Shown one piece after another: positions 24,837 through 32,617 of a stretch of DNA of 64,000 bases; within the stretch, counting starts at the first letter, position 1, and each line of letters starts with the position of its first letter. Source of the stretch: Bacteroidota bacterium (lineage in GTDB: Bacteria > Bacteroidota > Bacteroidia > Chitinophagales > BACL12); NCBI GenBank assembly GCA_016706255.1, contig JADJJZ010000003.1, positions 124,001 through 188,000 of the forward strand. Direction: 5' to 3'. The notes under the pieces were generated by a model, which did no database searches, was not told where the DNA came from, and was given only the letters and a program-made list of their open reading frames with translations. The position numbers and the translations under genes were made by a program.

Positions 24837-25700
24837 TTGTTTAACAGAGTAAATTATTCTGTTGTAAAAAGGTTTATGGAAAATACGAATACGCATTTTA
24901 CTATTGCAGCAAAAGATGATTTAATTGCGGATATAGATATTTGGGATGCTCCGGTTCCTGGTTTGTATGAACCGGCACATTCACATGCATATTATGAAAT
25001 TTTGGTTTTTAATACCGGTGGTGGTACACATCGGATTGGAAATAATATTTATGATGTTGCCGACTTTGATATACATTTTGTACCGGCAAATACTATTCAC
25101 GAATTAAAACGGGTGGAGCATACCGATGGCTATGAAATAATTTTTTCTGAAATGTTTTTGGATAAAATTCAAGCGTTTGACCCGAAAACGAATTATTTTC
25201 AATTTGCAAATACCGAACAGGTGATTCACCTTAACGCAGCTGATTTTGAGCTGTTTCGCGGATATTTTAATAAGCTAACTGCTTATAAATTACAATCATC
25301 CTTGTTCAACTCAGTTGTAGCTTTATTTGTATTACAATTAATACAGTATACAACAAATTCGAAATTAGCTGTAACTGAAATTGATTTGGAACGCAATATT
25401 CGTTTGTTAATTAATGAGTATTATAAAAACAAACCACCACTTGAGTTTTATGCCGATAAATTAAATATGAGTGTGAATACGCTACAAAGAAAATCGAAAC
25501 TCTTGTTTGGCAAAAGCATTACTGAAATACAAAAAGAAAAAATTTTACAAAGTATTAAATATTTGTTAGCCAATACAGGCACGCCTATAAAAGAAATTGT
25601 ATTCGAATATAACTTTTATGATGAATCGCATTTTAATCGTTATTTCAAAAAACAAACCAGTATTACTCCCTCACAATTTAAATCTACAATATTGAGCTAA
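24837..25700 (+). CDS. AraC family transcriptional regulator
   Basis: 287 residues from the first ATG; an internal ATG at 24876 (MENTNTHFT) may be the real start. The N-terminal half is a cupin-like sensor (PAHSHAYYEILVFNTGGGTHRIGNN, VPANTIHEL). The C-terminal 95 residues hold two helix-turn-helix motifs typical of AraC: FYADKLNMSVNTLQRKSKLLFGKS and IKEIVFEYNFYDESHFNRYFKK, ending ITPSQF. It probably binds a small ligand and activates nearby or distant genes. The CHRD-domain gene 75 bases downstream is a possible target, but nothing in the sequence proves it. Confidence 0.92.
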   Translation: MFNRVNYSVVKRFMENTNTHFTIAAKDDLIADIDIWDAPVPGLYEPAHSHAYYEILVFNTGGGTHRIGNNIYDVADFDIHFVPANTIHELKRVEHTDGYEIIFSEMFLDKIQAFDPKTNYFQFANTEQVIHLNAADFELFRGYFNKLTAYKLQSSLFNSVVALFVLQLIQYTTNSKLAVTEIDLERNIRLLINEYYKNKPPLEFYADKLNMSVNTLQRKSKLLFGKSITEIQKEKILQSIKYLLANTGTPIKEIVFEYNFYDESHFNRYFKKQTSITPSQFKSTILS

Positions 25701-25774
25701 GTTTACAATCTATTGCCATCTATTTCCTATTTTGAATAAATAAATGATTGCACTTTTGTTCAAAATTAGATGAC

Positions 25775-27615
25775 ATGAAAAAAATACTTTTACTTTTATT
25801 AATGAATTATGGCGTCAGTGCTTTTGCAATTCATTTTACAGAGCATATTTTATTTACTGCAAAACTTGGAGGCGCAGAAATGGTTCCACCTGTTGTTGGA
25901 CAAGCTTCAGGAGTTAGTGCGTTTACATTAAATCCAACCAGGGACAGTATTGCAGTGAATGCATGTTTTAATCAATTGAGTAGTGCCATTACCCAGGTAG
26001 CCATATATCGCGGTGAAGCCGGAACAAATGGTGAAATGGTGCTTGATTTGAGTGCATACGTTGGAAATAATGTATTAAATACATTTTTAACTCCTGATTT
26101 TTTATCAGATAATTTAGCTTACTTTTTTGATGAGTCTTTGTATATACAAGTTGCTACCGATTTGCATCCGGACGGCGAATTACGCGGACAAATTTTATTG
26201 GAAGCCGATCAACATTATGTAACAGATTTATCGAGCGAAAATATAGTGCCGGAATTATTTACAACTGCCTATGGATTAGGCTCATTTTGGTTGTCATCGA
26301 CAAATAAACAATTTAATTTCACCATTATTTGTCAGGAGTTAACCGGATTAATTACCAGTGCAACTATTCATAGCGGTGCTTCGGGAGTAAATGGAGATGT
26401 GATTTTGGATTTATCGGCATTTATTAATGGCAATGTAATAAAAGGGGAAATTACACCTTCAGCCGAATTATTAAATGAATTAAAAACCGCTGATGTTTAT
26501 TTGAGTATTCAAACTGCCGATAATCCTTCAGGAGAATTGCGCGCTCAACTCACCAGACAAATCGGATTGAGTTTTGATGCTTTTGCAGATGGGATTCAAA
26601 TGGTGCCTGATGTCATTACTACGGGACTGGGCATTTGTGTTATAAGGCTAAACTCGGGATTAGATTCGCTTTTTTATGACGTGGTGGTGGATGCTATTAA
26701 CTCAAATATTGATTATGCGCATTTGCATATAGGTGATTATGGACTAACCTATGGTGCTTTGCAGGTGGACTTTTCTCCATCGATAAGCGGTCACCGAATT
26801 CACGGATTTAAAACCGGTGCAGGACTTTCTGTGGCAACTATTAATAAATTGCTGGTTAGTAATTTAACCCTGATTGTGCACACTGTAGATTATCCCGGAG
26901 GAGAAATTCGCGGACAGGTTGTTCGTTTTGCCCGCAAAGGATATACATTTAATTTAGAAGGTGAACAGGTTGTGCCACCTGTAATAACAAGCGCTTATGG
27001 CTCAGGTATATTGTCGGTAGACAGAGATGAGCAAAATGCACATTTGATGTTAGCAGGTGGAAATTTAGATCAAATGGCAACACAAGTATTTATTAATTAT
27101 GAGGTTGCGGGACAAAATGGTCCAATGATTTTTGATTTAAGTGCTGCAATGCAAATAAATGCAACAGATGTAACTGTTGATACATATTGGGATAATGATT
27201 TTACCCCGGCGTTTGATGAAAATATTTCAGGAAGTTTAAATAACGACAGCGTTTATATTGATGTGCGTAACGAATCATTTACCGTGGGGAAATTCGTGGT
27301 CAAATTCAAGCCGGATTTCGTTTATATACGCCAACTACTGCAATTCAGCAATTTGGTGGTTCAAATAACACATTTGTTGTGGCTCCAAATCCGGTGATTG
27401 ACCAAGTTTCAATCCAATGTCCGGCTCAAATGGAACAAGCAATGGAACTTAAGATTACCAATATTGCAGGTGCAATGGTGTTCAGTCAAATAATTCCTGC
27501 AAATCAATCGGGACAATACTTTGTATTGGATGCGTACAATTTTATTTCTGGAATTTATATAATAAAAATATCTGATAGCAATACCTTATATACTGCTAAG
27601 TTTATAAAACAATAA
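25775..27615 (+). pseudogene. CHRD-domain T9SS-secreted protein, broken by a one-base frameshift
   Basis: From MKKILLLLL at 25775 a signal peptide leads into four CHRD-type repeats. Their ends repeat the motif GELRGQI / GELRAQL / GEIRGQV. In the fourth copy the frame reads TVGKFVVKF. One additional G in the GGGG run at 27286-27289 would restore TVGEIRGQIQAGF and join the downstream frame, which encodes FVVAPNPVIDQVS and a full type A T9SS sorting domain ending KFIKQ at 27615. As it stands the protein ends at 27397 without the secretion signal. CHRD (chordin-like) modules occur in extracellular proteins; function here unknown. The lesion may be real or a homopolymer sequencing error. Confidence 0.85.
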
Positions 27616-27674
27616 GCCAAGTGGGAGGGTTATTCTGATGATAAATATTGAGATTAGTTGTATTATATAAATTT

Positions 27675-27703
27675 AGCCCGGCACTATTACCGGGTTTTTT
27701 TTT
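27675..27703 (+). terminator. Rho-independent terminator
   Basis: AGCCCGG / CCGGGTT stem with a 7-base loop, then a nine-T run, about 60 bases past the stop at 27615. Confidence 0.85.
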
Positions 27704-27740
27704 GCCAGGATTTCTCAGATTTTTGTCATTTTCTAAAAAA

Positions 27741-27775
27741 TTAGTTGTATAACTAAAAAGTTAGTTATATGTTTG
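27741..27775 (+). promoter_or_regulatory. blaI promoter with overlapping palindromic operator
   Basis: TTG at 27745-27747 and TATGTTTG at 27768-27775 (20 bases between) fit the Bacteroidota consensus. The inverted repeat TTAGTT-GTAT-AACTAA (27741-27756) covers the -33 element, and a further TTAGTT (27761-27766) abuts the -7 element. The ATG at 27780 is only 4 bases past the -7 element, so the transcript may be leaderless. This arrangement suits autorepression by the BlaI-type protein. Confidence 0.6.
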
Positions 27776-27779
27776 TGGC

Positions 27780-28148
27780 ATGAAGGAACTTACCAAAGCC
27801 GAAGAGCAGGTAATGCAAATATTATGGGCATTAAAAAAAGCTTTTGTTAAAGATGTACTGGAACAATTACCGGAACCTAAGCCGGCTTATACCACAGTTT
27901 CTACAATCATTCGTATTCTGGAGCAAAAAGAATTTGTTGGATATAAAGCTTATGGTAAAACGCATGAGTATTTCCCATTAGTGTCAAAAGATGCTTATAA
28001 AAAATTTATAACTAAAGGTTTGTTGAGAGATTACTTTAGTGGTAGTCTGAAAAATCTGGTTTCCCATTTTGCTGAAAAGGAGAAAATTGATATTCAGGAG
28101 TTGGACGAGATTATGAAAATAATTGCTCAAACTAAAAAGAAAAAATAA
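27780..28148 (+). CDS. BlaI/MecI/CopY family transcriptional repressor
   Basis: 122 residues, the usual length. It starts LTKAEEQVMQILWALKKAFVKDVLEQLPEP and continues PAYTTVSTIIRILEQKEFVGYKAYGKTHEYFPLVSK. This is the winged-helix DNA-binding domain of the family. The C-terminal dimerisation helix (LVSHFAEKEKIDIQELDEIMKII) follows. In the classical system a BlaR1 sensor protease inactivates the repressor; here a BlaR1-type peptidase is the next gene, 4 bases downstream of the stop. A palindromic operator overlaps the promoter, pointing to autoregulation. The inducing signal and targets beyond this operon are unknown; no beta-lactamase is nearby. Confidence 0.93.
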   Translation: MKELTKAEEQVMQILWALKKAFVKDVLEQLPEPKPAYTTVSTIIRILEQKEFVGYKAYGKTHEYFPLVSKDAYKKFITKGLLRDYFSGSLKNLVSHFAEKEKIDIQELDEIMKIIAQTKKKK

Positions 28149-28152
28149 CCAT

Positions 28153-29322
28153 ATGCTGTACCTGATAAAACTAAATTTGTTGCTTGCTGCGGGATATTTA
28201 TTTTACCGTATCATTTTCCAAAGTGGAACTACATTAAATGCCAGAAGGTATTTTCTTTTGTTTGTGGTATTATTTGCTGCAACAATTCCATGTATTCAAA
28301 ATTGGAATATTAATGCTGTTCAGTCGGATATTCCTGTTTTACAAAGTATACAGGTTGGAGCAGATAACCTACAAAATTCTGTTGTTCAACAAACAAACTC
28401 AACAAAACCGATTGCGCTGATTTACCTGATAATTGCAGGCGTAATGTTTGTGATTTCCATATTAAAAATTGCCAAACTTGTGCGTTTATTGCGTATATCA
28501 GGAAAAGAAAAAACCGGAAATTATTATTTGATTTGTAATGAACAAATACCTGCACCGGCTTCTTTTTTTAACTACATATTTATGCCGGCTAATCTGGATG
28601 TAAAATCAAATGCACTTATTTTAATTCACGAAAAAATTCACGCTGCGCAGTGGCATTCAATTGATGTATTAATAACCGAGGTTGTTAAATGTGTTTGCTG
28701 GTTTAACCCGTTTGTTTATTTACTACAACGCGATTTACGATTTGTGCACGAATGTATAGCCGACCACGAAGCGGGTAAAGCGCACCAAACTATTTATCAG
28801 GAGCTTTTGCTGCGATTCCATTTATCTACTTCAATAAATATTTTAACAAATCATTTTAATCAAACATCTAATTTAAAAAGGAGGATCACAATGTTTAATT
28901 CATCATTTTCAACAAAAAAGAGTTTTTTAAAACTGGCATTGGTGTTGCCATTTTTTATTGTAGCCGGTATTTTACAAACCGGAGCACAAAATCAAATTGT
29001 TTCATCTGTAGTTGTTACGGAGTCGGAAGTGCAACCGGAGTTTCCGGGTGGTATGGATGCTTTAATTAAATATTTAAGTGAAAATATTAAATATCCGGAA
29101 GCAGCAAAATCGGATAATATACAGGGAACTACTTATATAGAATTTACAGTAAGTAAAAGCGGCAAGATTAAAAATGTAACGGTAAAAAAAGGCAGTAATG
29201 ATTTACTGGATGCAGAAGCAGTGCGCGTGGTAAAATCGATGCCAGACTGGACACCGGGTACTAAAGAAGGTAAAAAAGCTGAATTTGTGCAAGTATTACC
29301 AATTCGTTTTGCATTAAACTAA
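28153..29322 (+). CDS. BlaR1-type M56 peptidase fused to a TonB C-terminal domain
   Basis: 389 residues from the ATG at 28153, chosen because it follows the blaI stop; an upstream in-frame ATG would overlap blaI. The N-terminal part has several membrane segments and the M56 zinc motif HEKIH (about 159-163 in LILIHEKIHAAQWHS). A second segment CIADHEAGKAH resembles the third-ligand region. After a further membrane helix (SFLKLALVLPFFIVAGIL) a TonB C-terminal domain follows (PEFPGGMDALIKYLSENIKYP to PIRFALN). Such BlaR1-TonB fusions are common in Bacteroidota: the protease relays a signal to BlaI, and the TonB part may contact outer-membrane receptors. No penicillin-binding sensor domain is present. 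Confidence 0.9.
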   Translation: MLYLIKLNLLLAAGYLFYRIIFQSGTTLNARRYFLLFVVLFAATIPCIQNWNINAVQSDIPVLQSIQVGADNLQNSVVQQTNSTKPIALIYLIIAGVMFVISILKIAKLVRLLRISGKEKTGNYYLICNEQIPAPASFFNYIFMPANLDVKSNALILIHEKIHAAQWHSIDVLITEVVKCVCWFNPFVYLLQRDLRFVHECIADHEAGKAHQTIYQELLLRFHLSTSINILTNHFNQTSNLKRRITMFNSSFSTKKSFLKLALVLPFFIVAGILQTGAQNQIVSSVVVTESEVQPEFPGGMDALIKYLSENIKYPEAAKSDNIQGTTYIEFTVSKSGKIKNVTVKKGSNDLLDAEAVRVVKSMPDWTPGTKEGKKAEFVQVLPIRFALN

Positions 29323-29339
29323 ATAAGTATATAAAAAAG

Positions 29340-29368
29340 AAAAACCCCGGCAAGAAACCGGGGTTTTA
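29340..29368. terminator. Bidirectional terminator between convergent genes
   Basis: AAAACCCCGG / CCGGGGTTTT stem with a 7-9 base loop, A run on one side and T-rich on the other. It serves the blaR1-tonB gene and the minus-strand gene ending at 29379. Confidence 0.85.
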
Positions 29369-29378
29369 TTTTGCTTGA

Positions 29379-32300
29379 TTAATCCTTAAAGAATTTCCCT
29401 ATATAAATGGTATTATCCTGTTTGATATTTATCAGATAATTTCCAGAAGGCAAATTTCCTACATTTATTTGTAAAGTGGAACCATTTTGAATAATATTTT
29501 TTCCACCAATATTTACATCTTGTCCTAAAACATTTAAAATGCTGATTTGAGCACTTTCAGAACCGGTGTAATTGATTGTAATATAATCGGTTGCGGGATT
29601 TGGGTAAACATTAATTTGATTTAAAACAATATTATTTACCCCATTACTTAATTCAAAACTCATACAGGTTGAATCGCTGCCAACATCGTTTGTAGCGGTT
29701 AAACATACCTGATATAAATCGAAGGATGCATAAACGTGTGTTGGGTTTTGAATTCCGGAAACCGAACCATCACCAAATTCCCATAACCAATCGGTTGGTG
29801 CATTTGTTGAATTATCAATAAAGTTTACTGATAATGTATTTGTTGTATTTATTTCAAATAACGCTTCAGGTGCAGCGGCGCCATTTGCAATTACAATATC
29901 TTCACAACCTTCATCAACACCTCCGGGATTTGAAACGGTTAAACAAACTGTATATGTTCCGTTTTCAGCAAATGTATGTGATGGATTTTCCAATGGACTA
30001 AAATCGCCATCACCAAAATCCCAGAACCATGAATTTGGTGAATTTGTACTTAAGTCGGTGAAATTAACTGTTGGGTCACCACTATAATCAAATAATGCAG
30101 TCGGCGCTAAATAACCATCAATAATTACAACTTTACAATTTGTTCCTGAACCTGTTGGGTTGGTTGCAGTTAAACAAACATCGTAACTTCCGTTAGCCGG
30201 AAAAACGTGTACCGGATTTTGTAATGTAGATGTTCCACCATCATCAAAGTCCCAACTCCACGATGTTGGTGCATTTGTACTCAAATCGGTAAACGTTACA
30301 GTCGGATCACCGGTATATGAAAAATCAACAACAGGAACTACATATGAATCGATTGTTACGTCCTGACAAGTTGTATTGGAACCGATGGCATTTGTTGATG
30401 TTAAACAAACATTATACACGCCATTTGCAATGTAATTATGAACAGGATTTTGTAATGTAGATGTAAACCCATCATCAAAATTCCAGCTCCATGAAGTTGG
30501 TCCGCCGGTACTTAAATCGGTAAATGTTACAGTTGGATCTCCTGAGTAAACAAAATATGCAGTAGGTGCTAAATAGCTATCAATAATTATATTTTCGCAA
30601 TGTGTATCTGAACCTGCAATATTGGAAACTGTTAAACAAACATTATATGTTCCGTTTGCTAAATAATTATGTACCGGATCAGTTTCTGTTGATGTAAATC
30701 CATCACCAAAATTCCATAAATAAGTATCAGGACTTCCGGTACTTAAATCAATAAACGCAACTTCCGGATCGCCGATAGAAGTAAAATCCGCAACCGGTTC
30801 ATTTACTGCAACAATTGTTTCACAAACTGTTGCTTCGCCATATACATTATATCCGGTTAAACACACTTCATATTCTCCCGCTGCATAAGTATGTGATGGA
30901 TTCATTAATGTTGATGTTCCACCATCTCCAAATTCCCAATAATAACTTTCTGCATCAACCGATAAATTAGTAAATGCAACAGAATAAGAAGCGCCTATCG
31001 GTGTAATTACATAAGTAAAATCAACTGTAGGATTATATGGCTCGAATCGTGCTGCTGTCCACGGTGCATATATAATATTACTGGTAATAATATCATCGGC
31101 AGGTGTATCTAAAGCGGTACCGGGTTCACTGTCTTCCTGCCAAATTACATGTATAATTCCATCAACAACTCTTGGGTAAGCGCTTGGATATGCATTTTCT
31201 TTATCGAGTGGCGTAGTATAAGTTAAATTTACCGGATCACTCCATGTTGTTCCATCATCAGTTGAATACATTCCAAAAATATCATAACGTGTTTGATTGC
31301 CCGGAGTGGTTTGATATTCAACCGGCGACATATACATTAAAAATACTTCATCTGTTACAGGGTCCCATGCTGCTGTTGGAAATGAAGTAACACCTTCTGA
31401 ACCATAAGCAGAAAAATCTGTACCAATTCCGCCATAAGGATTATTCATACCATCAGCATTATTCCAATCAATAAATGCATCTAACATAATTGCTGATGCC
31501 ATACCTGTAGTCCAATACCAAATACCATCTGTTTTAGGAACATAATAATATCCTGCAGCAGTTGTTGGATCATAAATGCGCATTCTTCCACTGAACACAT
31601 GAATGCTTCCATCGTCTTCAATTAACATTTCCAATTTACCATCACTTGAGGCAATAGTATCTTTATCACCATCACCATCAAAATCGGAAGTTTCTCCGGC
31701 TTCACCATTAAAATTATCTATCGGAAAATTTAATAATACTTGAGTTGTCCATGTTCCTGCAGCACCTTTTGAAGCGGAATGCATTAAAATCATATCACAA
31801 AAATTCGCGCCGTATAATACATACACATCATCACCTTTAGCAACTACCTGATAACATGCTGCTGCAATAAAATCGATGCCATAGGCTTCTTCTGCAAATG
31901 GCAAAGCATATTCAGCAATTGCCCAGGTTTCACCACCATCATCGGAGCGATTAAACATGAGTGATTCCTGTGTCGTTTTTTTGGCTGCGATTACATAAAT
32001 ATCATCAGTACCTGCAGGGCAAAAAGAAACCGGATAATAACCGTCAATATCTTGTGAACCTGCAGTTTGTGTCCAGTCGGTAGCACCAACAGCACTGTTT
32101 TTATGAACCATTACAGTAGATGTTTCATCTGTTACAATTACTTCGTGGTCCATTACGCGCAATAAATCGCCGTCGTACGATTTTTTGTCTTCGGCGCGAC
32201 TACTTGGGAATGCGCCCCAGGTGCTGCCATTAAAATAATTGGTGAACATTCCGCGGTCGTTGTATGCTGCTGCAAATCCATCGGAACCTAACCATCCGGC

Positions 32301-32450
32301 AGTTACTTTACCATCGGTATAAGCTACAACGCGATTGTGATTACCGCTGTAAGTTTGAAAATCGTAAGTTGTTGTACCGATAACTGTCGGTTGGGCGCGT
32401 GTGAGGAGGGGGATTGAAAGAACAAAAACAATAGTTAAAAGTTTTTTCAT
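29379..32450 (-). CDS. T9SS-secreted BNR/sialidase-like propeller protein with 6 PKD domains (type A, copy 1)
   Basis: 1023 residues from MKKLLTIVF (an ATG two codons upstream is also possible). A signal peptide is followed by a region of about 450 residues with Asp-box-like turns (RSDDGGETW, STDDGTTW), typical of a BNR beta-propeller. Six PKD domains follow (about 485-945; DFDDGGTSTLQNPVHVF, YDVCLTATNPTG and so on), then a type A T9SS sorting domain (about 950 to the end). Sialidase catalytic residues are not evident, so carbohydrate or protein binding is more likely than hydrolysis. It is the last of five consecutive PKD genes on this strand and a clear paralogue of the first, at 43308. A GTCACAAAT site lies about 95 bases upstream of its start. 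Confidence 0.85.
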   Translation of the reverse strand: MKKLLTIVFVLSIPLLTRAQPTVIGTTTYDFQTYSGNHNRVVAYTDGKVTAGWLGSDGFAAAYNDRGMFTNYFNGSTWGAFPSSRAEDKKSYDGDLLRVMDHEVIVTDETSTVMVHKNSAVGATDWTQTAGSQDIDGYYPVSFCPAGTDDIYVIAAKKTTQESLMFNRSDDGGETWAIAEYALPFAEEAYGIDFIAAACYQVVAKGDDVYVLYGANFCDMILMHSASKGAAGTWTTQVLLNFPIDNFNGEAGETSDFDGDGDKDTIASSDGKLEMLIEDDGSIHVFSGRMRIYDPTTAAGYYYVPKTDGIWYWTTGMASAIMLDAFIDWNNADGMNNPYGGIGTDFSAYGSEGVTSFPTAAWDPVTDEVFLMYMSPVEYQTTPGNQTRYDIFGMYSTDDGTTWSDPVNLTYTTPLDKENAYPSAYPRVVDGIIHVIWQEDSEPGTALDTPADDIITSNIIYAPWTAARFEPYNPTVDFTYVITPIGASYSVAFTNLSVDAESYYWEFGDGGTSTLMNPSHTYAAGEYEVCLTGYNVYGEATVCETIVAVNEPVADFTSIGDPEVAFIDLSTGSPDTYLWNFGDGFTSTETDPVHNYLANGTYNVCLTVSNIAGSDTHCENIIIDSYLAPTAYFVYSGDPTVTFTDLSTGGPTSWSWNFDDGFTSTLQNPVHNYIANGVYNVCLTSTNAIGSNTTCQDVTIDSYVVPVVDFSYTGDPTVTFTDLSTNAPTSWSWDFDDGGTSTLQNPVHVFPANGSYDVCLTATNPTGSGTNCKVVIIDGYLAPTALFDYSGDPTVNFTDLSTNSPNSWFWDFGDGDFSPLENPSHTFAENGTYTVCLTVSNPGGVDEGCEDIVIANGAAAPEALFEINTTNTLSVNFIDNSTNAPTDWLWEFGDGSVSGIQNPTHVYASFDLYQVCLTATNDVGSDSTCMSFELSNGVNNIVLNQINVYPNPATDYITINYTGSESAQISILNVLGQDVNIGGKNIIQNGSTLQINVGNLPSGNYLINIKQDNTIYIGKFFKD

Positions 32451-32569
32451 ATCCATATGTTTAGTGTGTAAATTACATTGCCTTATAATATTACATCTAA
32501 TTCTAATGGATAAGGGTAGTTAACCCAAAAAGTTTATTTTTTACTCAGGTCACAAATTTCGCATTCAAA

Positions 32570-32596
32570 AAAAAAGCGGGCAATTTGCCCGCTTTT
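32570..32596 (-). terminator. Terminator of the gene ending at 32618
   Basis: AAAAGCGGGC-AATTT-GCCCGCTTTT stem flanked by A and T runs, 22 bases beyond the minus-strand stop at 32618. Confidence 0.88.
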
Positions 32597-32617
32597 AAAA
32601 TATTGTTAATTTATTAA

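Noticed and set aside
29379..32450. Active sialidase
   Set aside because: Asp-box-like turns are present but the catalytic Arg triad, Tyr and Asp/Glu of sialidases could not be located; propeller fold only.
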